Positions 1 through 10,249 of a DNA stretch of 64,000 nt are shown here, piece after piece; within the stretch, counting starts at the first letter, position 1; every line of letters starts with the position of its first letter. Origin of the DNA: Schizosaccharomyces osmophilus. Lineage: Eukaryota > Ascomycota > Schizosaccharomycetes > Schizosaccharomycetales > Schizosaccharomycetaceae. The stretch lies in assembly GCF_027921745.1 (NCBI RefSeq), contig NC_079239.1, positions 1,205,501 through 1,269,500 of the forward strand. Reading direction: 5' to 3'. The position numbers and the translations under genes were made by a program. The notes below the pieces were generated by a model. It worked only from the letters and a program-made list of their open reading frames with translations, did no database searches and had not been told where the DNA came from.

Positions 1-54
1 TTAGTGTAATCTAATCTGTTCTTTAATAACTGTGTTACTTTTCTGCACATACAC

Positions 55-86
<32 letters not shown>

Positions 87-594
87 TCTATATTTATATC
101 TATATCTAATATACATGCATGCAAGTATGGATGTCTGTCAGCAATGCAAAGCAAAGCGAAAGAAAGAGATTAAAATAAAACACTCTGCATATGATTTTAT
201 AAATTTTAGCATAAAAAGCAAACGATAAATTCATAGTAGCAACCGCAAACTACACATCCGTCGAACGAAAACAATCAGTAATGCTAAAGCGAGCTAAATT
301 AGCTAAATGAAATAAAAAAAAAAAATCTCAGAAAATATATATATATATATATATATATATCATTAATCGCTCGTATCAAAAATAGCTCAATATGGGGGAA
401 GGAATTGATAGCAGAGAAAAGTAGGAGATATGAATATATATATATTAATAACTAGCTTGTCAGGGAAACGAGCGGATGCTTGGTTGGACATGGGACATGA
501 CAATCATACTATGTAGTATGTAGTATGTAGTAAACGTTACAAACATTCAACAAAAGCATGAAAAAAATTTAGGTAGACAAGTAATCAATCAAGA
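1..594. other. Gene-free AT-rich flank with simple repeats
   Basis: No coding region can be supported. The stretch holds an (ACATAT)n-like tract near 46-86, a (TA)n run near 337-360, and three tandem copies of a GTAGTAT-type heptamer near 513-533. It lies upstream of a tRNA-Arg gene. Confidence 0.7.
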
Positions 595-667
595 GGCCTC
601 GTGGCCCAATGGTCAAGGCGCCTGACTACGGATCAGGAGATTCCAGGTTCGACTCCTGGCGGGGTCA
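595..667 (+). tRNA. tRNA-Arg (ACG)
   Basis: A 73-nt cloverleaf including discriminator A. The seven-pair acceptor stem (GGCCTCG with CGGGGTC) is intact with G-U wobbles. The anticodon loop is CTACGGA, giving ACG, and the T stem CCAGG/CCTGG closes TTCGACT. A T-rich tract suited to RNA polymerase III termination follows. An identical gene body lies on the opposite strand at 17668-17740. Confidence 0.95.
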
Positions 668-2200
668 ATTTCTTTTTGCTTTTTTTTGCTTTCTTTTCTT
701 TTCTTGTTTCATTCCATTTTGTTTTGCTTTTCTTTACCCTTCTATTAGCTAAATGAATAAGTTCGTTCTAAAACATGCAACAGCGAAACGGAATATGAAA
801 ACAATAGATAACAACCGCCCCGTGAGTGTACGTTCATCTTCTTTTCTAGTCTCATATAGTCATCGTACACCTCGGGATGTTGCGCAAAACATCTCATGAC
901 CATTTGTAAATTTCCATATATATAATATAATAATATAATCTTGTGCAGCTTCTTGTCCTTGAGAAACACACATAATCTTCCTGAGGGAACTAAGGAATGT
1001 CTGGTTTGGCGAGGCGGTTCAGTTTGTTCGTGTTATAGATCATAACATGAATTCATTGGACTCGTAAGTTCCTTCTCAATGTAAGAAACCGATCATTTCG
1101 TTACTTTCCATGTGTACAATTTATGATCAAACCTGATTCTGTGAAGTTATGTAGACTCGTCATGGATTTCCTCACACTTCTTAAGGACGATTTATACAAT
1201 ATTTACATGATATTTGTAAGCTTATTAAAAGGGTCAATGAAATGAACAAGTGGAAAGAAAAAATAAAACACAAATATTGAAATGTTTAAGAGAAAGTAAG
1301 AAATTTCCAAAAATCCGCATGAGTATGTCTGAATGACAGATAGAAAAAGTTTCGAATCTAATACGAATCATTTTGATTTACACTCGCCATTATCTTGCAT
1401 GTACGTACGCCCTATACTGTTCTGAAGTACGAAATACGAAATACGAAATACAGTGAGTGGAATTTACAAATCATATGAGGATCATATGAACAATCAAATA
1501 TTTAAATATTCACAAATTTTTCAAACGGATAATTGAACTATTGAGTAGGACTCATAGTGTATTCTATTGCCAAGTGTCATTAATTTCGTAAACGACATCA
1601 GGCTTTTTTATCGTATTGAACGATAGCTGAATTGATTACAATTTTTATTTTGTTTTGACTTAGCTGGTAAAACTGTCTCATTTGAATTGATCCCCGAGTT
1701 GTTAAGCGAAGAATCATTCAGGCTCAATTGATTCTAGCTGGTATGCAATTATTGTTAGTCATGTTGTCATAAAGAGTTGTTGTCTTTACACAGTGCGAAC
1801 ACTACAATAACAAAAAAAAAAAAAAAAAAATTAGCTCACTTATAAAATTTTATTGTGTAAATTTTTTTAAATAAACTTATATAATGAAAAGCTGTAACCA
1901 AATTAATAACTATACGAGTAGTCAACTGGTTAGAATAAGGTTATAGAAAAATATTCTCAATATAACGTGCCATTAATTAATCGTCGAAATTTTTTGTAGT
2001 TTAAAAGCTAGTGGAGGAAGACATACGCTATAAGTGATGCTTAGTAGTAAATTCATCTTTTTAAAAACGTAACTAACCTCGGTTATTTTGCACTTATTGT
2101 GGGACCTGTTCGTTTGTTTTTTACCGAAATATAGTTAGAAGTTCGATTTAATCGTTCGTAGCACGGCCATGGGCGTGAAGTTGATAGCACTCGATACTTT

Positions 2201-2258
2201 GATACGATACGATACGATACGATACGATACGATACGATACGATACAATACAATACAAT
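2201..2258. repeat. (GATAC)n pentanucleotide microsatellite
   Basis: About nine perfect GATAC units run on into AATAC units. The short open frame across it is only an artefact of the repeat. Confidence 0.9.
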
Positions 2259-2392
2259 CAAGCCCACCCACCTACCCACCTGTCAAGTCATTTCTATAGC
2301 TAATTGATTGTTTGCATGATAACGAATTTTAAGAACCTTATGTTTTCTTTTAAGCATGTGGGCATGTGGGATTATGGAAGAAAAGACAGTAC

Positions 2393-2499
2393 AGTGTATA
2401 TAGTGTATATAGTGTATATAGTGTATATAGTGTATATAGTGTATATAGTGTATATAGTGTATATAGTGTATATAGTGTATATAGTGTATATAGTGTATA
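2393..2499. repeat. 9-bp tandem array, unit AGTGTATAT, about 12 copies
   Basis: An almost perfect array of a 9-bp unit. Because 9 is divisible by three it stays open in some frames and would encode a Val-Tyr-Ile repeat, but there is no gene context. Near-perfect copies suggest recent expansion. Confidence 0.9.
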
Positions 2500-2681
2500 A
2501 GAGATGGAAAGTTATGGAATTTTAGTTATGATGGAGAGAAAGGGGGAAGCCGTTCAAGCTTTCCATTCTTCTTTTGCGCAAAAAAAAAAAAAAATTTAAA
2601 CTTACCTCCGTATTTTTCCCCTCTCCTCCCCTCTTCTGACTCTCCTCACGTGAAAATAAAATAAAAAAAAAAGTGAGAGGG

Positions 2682-2800
2682 AGCCTACAGCACCCCGGAT
2701 TCCCATGTTGTCTCCAACCATAGTACTAACGAGGCCCTCAGACGCTTAACTGCAGTGATCGGACGGGAACTGGTGTTTTCGCCTAGGTATGGCCGTAGAC
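2682..2800 (-). rRNA. 5S ribosomal RNA
   Basis: The reverse complement begins GTCTACGGCCATACC and ends GGTGCTGTAGGCT, the standard 119-nt eukaryotic 5S molecule, with the internal box A/C region present. It is transcribed leftwards into an A/T-rich run. A second copy lies at 55709-55827 on the same strand, as expected of dispersed single 5S genes in fission yeasts. Confidence 0.96.
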
Positions 2801-2935
2801 AACTCTGTATCTTTTTTAAGCTATCTATACTATTCATAAGTTACTTTAATAGTATACGGGGTTTGTGTTACACATACGTTTGTCATTGAATTGAATTGAA
2901 TTGAATCCAAACAAAGTAATACGAAATGGCGTTCA
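2801..2935 (-). repeat. 5S upstream flank, duplicated at 55828-55955
   Basis: About 130 bp upstream of the 5S gene is nearly identical to the flank of the second 5S copy. It includes a TATA-like AGTATAGATAG about 30 bp before the start and an ATTGA microsatellite that differs by one unit. The TATA-like element fits the known need for upstream TATA in fission-yeast RNA polymerase III genes. The rest may reflect recent duplication or conversion. Confidence 0.8.
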
Positions 2936-2964
2936 TCTTCCTTCATCATAAGAATGATGAAATA

Positions 2965-2999
<35 letters not shown>

Positions 3000-3332
3000 A
3001 ATGAAAATTGCATATCAGCATGATTTCCCGTCAAATGATTGATATTTTGGTAAAGACGAGATTTTTAATTTGTGAATTTATTTAATTACTCGTCAGGTAT
3101 GGAGTCAGGTCAGTAAAGGGAATAACTTTTCGCTCCAATATTATTTTAAATTTAAATAACCATAACAAACATCAGTACATACATATATATATATATATTG
3201 AGGTAATAACCATTTTTCATGAGCGAATGCATTTGAGAGGTATCATTCACTGGCAGACAGCGCTTTATTTGCAGCAAATAGATAACATTGATACTGTCTA
3301 TCTATACATACAAAACCACCATGATTGTAATA

Positions 3333-3406
3333 GGGCATGTGGTGTAGATGGTTATCACGCTTCCTTAGCATGGAAGAGGTCCCAGATTCGAGTTCTGGCT
3401 TGTCCA
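3333..3406 (+). tRNA. tRNA-Ala (AGC)
   Basis: The anticodon loop TTAGCAT gives AGC. The acceptor stem carries G3-U70, the classic alanine identity pair, and discriminator A. The T stem is CCAGA/TCTGG around TTCGAGT. One U-U mismatch at pair 6-67 and AT-richer stems than usual leave slight doubt whether it is fully active. Confidence 0.88.
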
Positions 3407-5370
3407 AATTTTTTCTTGGTTTTCATTAATAAATAATCACCCAGCCGGTCTCGGAAATATCTACGTGCAAAACATATTACGCTAAAGAAAAAAAATGGTC
3501 GCTATTCATAGGAAATTTCTAAAAGCCTCCTCATAAATAAGCTTTCCATGTTGATTATCAGGCAACCTAAATGTCAACATCAGTGGACCACAAACCTAAA
3601 AGGAACTTCTGCTAGTATGTTAGCAATCAATGCTTTACATAAATTCTGCAAACAAACCATTGATTCTAGACAAGGTCTGTTTTTTGTCAATGCTCCACTT
3701 AATAATTTCTGTTTGGTATTGAAACACTTTTTAACAAGCAAAACTACTATTTATCATACAACGACAACGACAATGCCTATGGCAATGGCAATGGTAGTAT
3801 AAAGTTATATGCTTGAAGATCCATACAGTATATTCAAGTCGTAAATGTGAAAGCAGCATAATACCGTCTGCGGATTTGCAACAGAAATTTTTATTTAGTA
3901 ATTTCTTCTCATTTCTATATTCGTTTTTTGTACAGTTCCACGAATGCCGGTTCCAGTTGATCCATTTATTACATAAAAGCTTTTACTCTTTCAATTTTTA
4001 ATTGGAAGCTGATCATTCGGTTGAAATAATAAAGATTATGTTTCCAATTTCGAAGTACTTTCTATATCTTTATTCGCTTTTCGTATGTATTTTCGGGTAA
4101 TTGAGTGAGTTGCAAATCCTTAATATCTGCATATTCCAATCAACGGATATAGATAATCTAAATATTCTAGTGCGGCACCTATTGCCTTTATCTTTGAGAG
4201 CGTCCAGAAAAGTAGTGCTACGACATGGCTATACGATCAATTTGGTTCTGACCGTCCTCATTTGTGGGTGAGATTGTGGTATATTGTGTCGCAAGCCAGT
4301 CTTCAGCTGTAAAAAATTGCATGTTTTGTTGGAATAATTCAATAAACGATTGTTTTGGGTATGGGGATTAACGTTCTTATGGTCTCCCTTGATATAAAAT
4401 GCTTTCTACCTGACCGCTATACAAAGCTGGAATATTCATATAATAGATTTAGTTAGCCTAAAGAAACTTGTTTACTTCATTAAACCGATTATGTACCAAT
4501 TCTTGCAACACATTTTTTGATATTTTATGCGAGTAATCTTAATTGCTGAAAGCTCTCTCCTTAACAAAAGTATCATTTCAACTCTGAGAAACACTGGGGT
4601 TTCTCCCATTTCAAATGCTTTTCTCTGGTATTTGGGATAGACAGGAAAAACTAATACTATAATGGCAGTCATATAAAGATTTGGTCTATCAAAGGAGCTA
4701 AAAGAAAAGTCAAATACAAGGAAAAACAATCTTTTCTTGCAATAATTAGCCAAAGAATATTTTGTGCTTTAGTGCGTAAACATAGCAATATTAATTATAT
4801 TAAGGTGTAGAATATATCGTGCTGTTAAACTTACAATCACAATATAATAACATGTATCATTTTATTTTGAATATATATAGTAATAATACACTGCAGCTGT
4901 TCGCAGTGCACAGAAGAACACTAAAATATGTTATAATATGTTTATAACAATACATAAAATGGATCAAATCAATGATGAGTGAACGGTCATTCTATTACTG
5001 GCTCTCTGTCCTCTTCTTTCTCCCCATTTGTATTTGCTAAAGGTAATAAGCAGTACGGCAGGTGTGAAAAGGTAATTGAAGTAATGTACGAGATGGAACT
5101 CGTTTGAATATGCGATTCGCTGTTGATTGGCGATCTCAGGGTAGGATGTACTGCACCGAAATGAATTGACAAGATTACAATAAAAATACATACTCTGCTA
5201 TTGGAACTGTCTAACATCATTTTATAAAATAGCGCTTCGATGGCAATGTGAATTTACAAAATCATTAACAAGCTACCAAGGTTCTACACCGTTTTTGCAA
5301 ATTGATTATTTAATAGTTATGACAAAAAAGGATATAGATATAATATTATAACGCAAGGTCTTTTAACAAA
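3407..5370. other. Gene-poor interval with only weak small ORFs
   Basis: Three small open frames are seen and none is recognised. One (3548-3802, +, 84 codons) ends in a CAATGG repeat. One (4472-4753, -) begins at a non-ATG codon. One (4987-5220, -, 77 codons) begins with ATG and has a hydrophobic N-terminal stretch like a signal peptide. Base composition is as AT-rich as the surrounding non-coding DNA. No splice-linked extension could be traced. Confidence 0.5.
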
Positions 5371-5441
5371 TCTTCCTTAGTATAGGGGTAGTACACCAGC
5401 CTGTCACGCTGGCAGCCCGGGTTCGAATCCCGGAGGGAGAG
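5371..5441 (+). tRNA. tRNA-Asp (GTC)
   Basis: The acceptor stem TCTTCCT/AGGGAGA is complete with discriminator G. The anticodon loop gives GTC between CCAGC and GCTGG stems. The T arm is CCGGG/CCCGG around TTCGAAT. A T-run typical of RNA polymerase III termination follows at once. Confidence 0.95.
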
Positions 5442-5809
5442 TGATTCTTTTTTTGTGAATTTTTAATTTTTTGTTTTTTTTTTCGTTTTTTCGTTTTTTC
5501 CTCATACTTGGGTTCTTCCTTGCATTTGAGAACGCCATTCGATTTTGCGTTTCTAATACTGTTTTGTACATGGCTTTCTTCATCTTTGGCTGTTCACTCA
5601 GAGTCATATTCATTAAGTGAAAGTAGATGATGATGATGCATGCTATCAGGTGAAATGAGACAAAAAATTGCTAGTAAACTGACACTAAGCAAACTAAATG
5701 AAACCATCAACAATGAATAGGATAATAGCATAGATGTAGAAAAAAAATAAACATTCATCATCCATTGGATGGTTCAAAAAAAAAGAAAAGTTGAAAAAAG
5801 TGAAGGCTA
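5442..5809. other. Spacer between tRNA-Asp and tRNA-Val
   Basis: T-rich downstream of tRNA-Asp with several TTTTTCG runs, then A-rich upstream of position 5810. No gene is seen. Confidence 0.6.
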
Positions 5810-5892
5810 TGACCGTGCCAAGACTCGAACTTGGGACCGTCTGCGAACATTAAATGTTAAGCAGAAATTATAACCATCTAAACCACACGGCC
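5810..5892 (-). tRNA. tRNA-Val (AAC) with a 9-nt intron
   Basis: The reverse complement starts GGCCGTG and pairs with CACGGTC plus discriminator A. The anticodon stem TCTGC/GCAGA encloses 16 nt rather than 7, so a 9-nt intron lies just 3' of anticodon AAC. A second gene at 41367-41449 (+) has the same mature sequence and differs by one base in the intron. The intron plus anticodon loop is nearly palindromic. Confidence 0.93.
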
Positions 5893-6298
5893 TTCGTTGA
5901 AGTAGATTCTACTTCTGTTTATATTAAGCAAGTTGCTCATAATTACGCCTACATTAGAAGACAATGGTCGATGATATGATAACTGCCATCTTTACAGCTG
6001 GGTTCGAGCAAAGTATGTCTTAGCTTTTTTAAAAAAGCTACCAATAAACATCTCATGTGATCCTTACAAAACAAATATAACAAATAAATAAACCCAAGTC
6101 ATGAAGTAGACCGTTTATTGTCATTATAAATAAGAATATTTTATTTTATCCACTTCTATTGCGACAAATCCACTCACAATTAAAGACCACTGATTCTTTG
6201 TGACTATGTCAGTCATTAATATAAATTACTATATGTTATATATATAAAACAAGGTATTAGGCTAACACTTGACTAAAACTAAATTAAATATGAAAAAA
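5893..6298. other. 3' flank of the permease gene
   Basis: AT-rich sequence between tRNA-Val and the permease stop codon. No gene is seen. This is where the tRNA/5S domain gives way to ordinary coding DNA. Confidence 0.6.
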
Positions 6299-8026
6299 TT
6301 AACAAATACTATGCAGAACTTGTTTTACACGTCCTTTGGCATCCTTAGGCTTTTCATCATCCAAAAGATCCTCAAAAGTATGCAAGCCTGTATCCAAATC
6401 GATGTCATTTAAAGATCGAATATAACTTCTGTCATAAATCTTGTAACCGATAAAAAAGGTGATGACCACGATAGCTGCCAAGTAACCTTGGAAAAAGCTA
6501 CTTGCGTTAGGCTTACCGCCGATAGGAAAAAGTGATACATAAAATTGAGCAATTAAACATAAAATGTTGAAGCCCAAACCGATACATGAGCCCCAGATAC
6601 CCATAGGGGACACAAAACCAAGAGTATCCAAAGAACGACCTTGCTTTTTCATAGCAAGTCTAAAGATAATATGGCACAAGTTAATACTACCCCAAGAAAA
6701 GAAGCTCGAAAGACCAGAGATAGAAAGCAACCAATTGAATACGGTAGTACTTTTATCTTTGGCTTCATTAATATAAGCCAAGAATCCAAAAGAGAGGACC
6801 ACAATCATGGCCATTAAAGGACGACCCAATCGATCGGTATAAGAAAAGAAGGAAGGCGCATTCTTGTTAATAGCAAGGGCGTGCAAGGTACGGCTTGCGA
6901 TATAAGTACAAGAATTGGCGACTGAAATAACGGAAATAATAATAACGGCATTAAACACAGAAGGAAGTCCTTTAATTCCAGCTTCTCTGATAGCAAGCAC
7001 GAATGGAGAAACACTGGCACCACTGCTGTTATTCATCAATTCAGGGTCATCAGGACTAACCAATAAACTAACCATAAGCAAACCGACAACATAGAAAATG
7101 GCAATACGCCAGAAAACTTGGCGTGTAGCGTGGGGTAAGGACTTTCTCGGGTTTTCAGCCTCAGCAGCTGCTAGACCGACAGCTTCGGTACCTGAAAACG
7201 AAAAAGCGGCTGTGGTAAACACAGAACAAAAGCCTTTGAAGCTGTGTCGGAAGGGTTGATGTGAAATAATTTTACCACCGATATAACCTCTGTCATCGGT
7301 AGGTACACCACCACAGTTGATAATGATTGCCAAAATAATGAATCCGGTAGTAGCAATCACCTTAACTGTCGACAAGACAAACTCGACTTCACCATAACCT
7401 TTAATACCAAACAGATTGACAAAAATAATTAAGACTAGAAAAATACTAATCCAAGCAGCACTATTAATTTCCGTCCAATATTTAAAAGTGATAGCGCAAG
7501 TGGTTAATTCTAAAGGAAAAGTGACAAAATAATTAAAAAAATAGTTCCAACCGCAAGCGAAGCCCCAACCAGGGTCGATAAAACGCATGCAATATGTGTA
7601 AAAGCCACCGGCTAGCGGATAAGCGACAGCCAATTCACCTAAAGCGTAGACCGTACAAAACATCATGATACCAATCAAGGTATAATTAATAATGACCGAA
7701 GCAGGCCCACCAGTAGCAAGGGAACTACCAGAACCTACGAAAAGACCTGTACCAATGGCACCACCAATGGCAATCATTTGCATGTGTCGTCCTTTCAGGC
7801 TTCTTTTCAAGCCGACACCGTCATCTCTGACAGATGTTGCAGGTTTAAAATCGTTGATAATGCCTCGGAAAAACCCTTCCTTCTCTGGTTCCAATTCATA
7901 AAGTTCTCCTTCAGCGCTGGTATCTGAGGGACCTAGATCGACCTTCTTTTCATCTTTTGCCTCTTCATAATTCGTTTTGTTGGGAGGGTATTTTTCGAGA
8001 TTGTTTTCGTTAATAGAAGTCGACAT
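6299..8026 (-). CDS. per1: Amino acid permease, APC/YAT family (Per1-like)
   Basis: 575 residues, single exon, ATG at 8026. It imports amino acids across the plasma membrane by proton symport. The hydrophilic N-terminus (about 80 residues, acidic) is followed by the family signature GGAIGTGLFVGSG at the first membrane helix and about 12 hydrophobic segments. A conserved GTEAVGLAAAEAENPRKS loop lies near the middle, and a charged cytosolic tail ends in a cysteine like those palmitoylated in other YAT permeases. The length is normal for the family. It is the first protein gene next to the tRNA/5S-rich left end. From memory, S. pombe per1 sits in the same place beside rpl10 and lys1 near cen1. 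Substrate specificity cannot be read from the sequence. Confidence 0.93.
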   Translation of the reverse strand: MSTSINENNLEKYPPNKTNYEEAKDEKKVDLGPSDTSAEGELYELEPEKEGFFRGIINDFKPATSVRDDGVGLKRSLKGRHMQMIAIGGAIGTGLFVGSGSSLATGGPASVIINYTLIGIMMFCTVYALGELAVAYPLAGGFYTYCMRFIDPGWGFACGWNYFFNYFVTFPLELTTCAITFKYWTEINSAAWISIFLVLIIFVNLFGIKGYGEVEFVLSTVKVIATTGFIILAIIINCGGVPTDDRGYIGGKIISHQPFRHSFKGFCSVFTTAAFSFSGTEAVGLAAAEAENPRKSLPHATRQVFWRIAIFYVVGLLMVSLLVSPDDPELMNNSSGASVSPFVLAIREAGIKGLPSVFNAVIIISVISVANSCTYIASRTLHALAINKNAPSFFSYTDRLGRPLMAMIVVLSFGFLAYINEAKDKSTTVFNWLLSISGLSSFFSWGSINLCHIIFRLAMKKQGRSLDTLGFVSPMGIWGSCIGLGFNILCLIAQFYVSLFPIGGKPNASSFFQGYLAAIVVITFFIGYKIYDRSYIRSLNDIDLDTGLHTFEDLLDDEKPKDAKGRVKQVLHSIC

Positions 8027-9583
8027 TTTTAATATTCAAAATAAAATAATTTAAAAAGAAAAGAAAACAAAGGTTATCGAAGGTATGCTATTAGAAATTT
8101 AAAGGCGTCAAAGACGAGTTCAATGATATAACAAATAAACAAACTGAGGAACGCAATAGTGATCTCTCTCTTCCTTTTGTAGCACGTTTGTTCAGTGGGC
8201 AAAAATGATAGAAACCAATTTTGCAGGACGATTCAATTGGAATGTCAAAAGATCCTTCTAGTTACGGAAAGAGACCTTGAAGGAAATAAAGAGAACGCGA
8301 TTAACTTGCTCAACTATAGGAAAGTGTAATCTTTTCGCTTTTCCTTTTTCTTTCTTCTAATATAAACCAAAAAAAAAGAACAAAAGAACAACGTTTATTT
8401 TTTAAAAACCACCTCTTTTAACTAGTACTGTTCGTACAACACTTTTTTTGGCGACGACAGTCCTCTTATATATAGCACAGACGACAAATATATACACATG
8501 GTTTATGCTCAAGTGCGACGATATAAATATTCAACTCATTGCAGATAAGTGATGGCTTGGACTATCGGCATGATAAGATTAAGCAAGCGTAGGCACGTCA
8601 AGGTTAAGAGGCGGAAACAAGCATTTATTTCGTAACCATTTGTAATATTTAAGTAATCCAAGAAAAGAATTGGATATTATAATTCTTTTTTCTTTCTTTT
8701 CTTTTGTTTTGATTTGACTTAAAAGAAATCCAAATTCTGTTCATGTTCACTTGTTGCGAAAAGGTAAAACACTGTCACCTAGATAGGCAATATCTCTGTT
8801 ACCCATCCTTTATTCCTATCTTCTCAGTCTAAGCAAGTTTCATTGGTTTGATAACCAAAAGTCTTCTTTTGGCACCCCAAAGTCTTAAATCCTGAACCAA
8901 TAAACCGACAGAATATCAATTCGTCGACTTAGCGAATATGTGCCTGTAGAAGTCCATTCAGACACTGGAAAAACAAAAACAAACCATTTCCCAGTGCTTG
9001 CGTTAAACCAATATGAAAGCAACGCAGATACAAGACCAACATAATTGGTACTCTATACTAAAAAGAAAAGATATGGGAAACGAAAAAAATAATAATAGTA
9101 CATTGTATGATCCTTCTGAAAAGTACTATCACAAAAAATTTAATAAATAATTTTTCCGTCCTCCATTTTATTCAAGTTTGTTTGTTTTTTTGAGAGAAAG
9201 AACGTAGTTGCTTAGTTTGAGATTAAGGATGGAAATCATTGGAGTACTTCTATAAATAGAAAGAAAAGAAGTAACTGATCAGAAATGAATAAGGTATGAT
9301 CATTGAACTAGGTGGGTAAACATTTGCCAACCTGTGGTTCACTTTTCATCCAACGACTCTTGTACAATCTAAAAAAGGCGAATTGAATTCCCTCTCAAGT
9401 TGAAAAAAAGGTTTAGAATACTAGTGACGCTTGTTATTTTAGAAGACACAACCTCCGACACCTTACACTCGAAGATTACATTTTACATTTTACGTAGAAA
9501 TTCAACTTCAACTTTTAGTTCATATTTTCCATAAAGTATATCACAAGCATAAAACAGAACATTGTATTTCCTTTTCCTAAGTT
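8027..9583. promoter_or_regulatory. per1 promoter and rpl10 3' region, with paired GATA sites
   Basis: 1.56 kb without a gene. Two GATAAG motifs lie 28 bp apart (8544-8549 and 8572-8577), about 520-550 bp upstream of per1. TATA-like sequences (TATATATA) lie near 8465 and 8489. GATA factors such as Gaf1 control nitrogen-regulated permease genes in fission yeast, so nitrogen control of per1 is a reasonable inference. The right part is the 3' untranslated side of rpl10. Confidence 0.5.
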
Positions 9584-10249
9584 TTAAGCAAGGTTGAAGG
9601 AAGCATCAGGGAAAACCTCAAACTTCTCGTCAAGTCTACCACGCTTGTTCAAGAACTTAGCGTAGCAGCCATCAGGAATGACTTCACCGCGGCTACGCTT
9701 CTCAATGAATTCAGAACGGTTGTATTGAGAGAAACCCCACTTCTTGGAAACAATGATTTTTTGTTGACCAGGGAACTTGTATTGGCAACGACGGAGGGCT
9801 TCAATAGCAGTAGTACGGTTGGAGTCCTTGGTACGGATAGACATCAAGACTTGACCAATTCTCACACGGGCAACCAAACCGTTGGGTTTACCGAAAGCGT
9901 GACGCATACCTTGTTGCAATCTATCGGCACCGGCACAAGAAAGCATCTTGTTGATACGGACAACGTGGTAGGGGTGAGCACGGACACGGAGGTGGAAAGC
10001 ATCCTTACCAGCGATCTTCACCAAGTACTTGTTGGTGGTAATACGAGCAGCTTCGAGAGCTTCGGAGGTGATTTGTTCCAACTCGTTAGAAACCAAGTGA
10101 ATGCACAAGGGGAACTCGTCAACAGTGGCACGCTTACGGCCCAAGTCAAAGATTCTGATCTTGGGATCAGGAACAGCACGGTTGTAACGAGACTTGGGAT
10201 AAGGCTTGTTCTTAATATAACGGTAGCAACGTGCGGGTCTACGGGCCAT
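9584..10249 (-). CDS. rpl10: 60S ribosomal protein uL16 (L10/QM)
   Basis: 221 residues, exactly the family length, beginning [21 protein letters not shown] longer in-frame reading upstream has no ATG and is not used. uL16 sits at the base of the P stalk near the peptidyl-transferase centre and joins the 60S subunit late in cytoplasmic maturation. The loop around residues 100-115 ([13 protein letters not shown]) is intact. Codon use is strongly biased, as expected for a highly expressed gene. HomolE- and HomolD-like boxes lie just upstream at 10298-10343. It is divergent to lys1. By position it corresponds to S. pombe rpl1002, recalled rather than shown. Confidence 0.97.
   Translation of the reverse strand: MARRPARCYRYIKNKPYPKSRYNRAVPDPKIRIFDLGRKRATVDEFPLCIHLVSNELEQITSEALEAARITTNKYLVKIAGKDAFHLRVRAHPYHVVRINKMLSCAGADRLQQGMRHAFGKPNGLVARVRIGQVLMSIRTKDSNRTTAIEALRRCQYKFPGQQKIIVSKKWGFSQYNRSEFIEKRSRGEVIPDGCYAKFLNKRGRLDEKFEVFPDASFNLA

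Larger units (their letters stand above)
668..2681. other. Gene-free stretch rich in microsatellites
   Basis: I see no supportable coding gene in these 2 kb. The longest open frames are either microsatellite translations or short and unlike any family I know. Notable are a triple ACGAAAT repeat near 1428-1450, an A17-18 tract near 1810, and the two tandem arrays listed separately. The stretch separates tRNA-Arg from the first 5S gene. Confidence 0.6.

Noticed and set aside
2393-2499. Regular array considered as a CRISPR
   Set aside because: Repeats are 9 bp with no unique spacers, in a eukaryote.
2304-2525. 73-codon frame rich in Val-Tyr-Ile
   Set aside because: It is only the translation of the 9-bp tandem array.
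3333-3406. tRNA-Ala as a pseudogene
   Set aside because: One acceptor mismatch only; G3-U70, anticodon, T arm and discriminator are intact, so I keep it as a tRNA gene.
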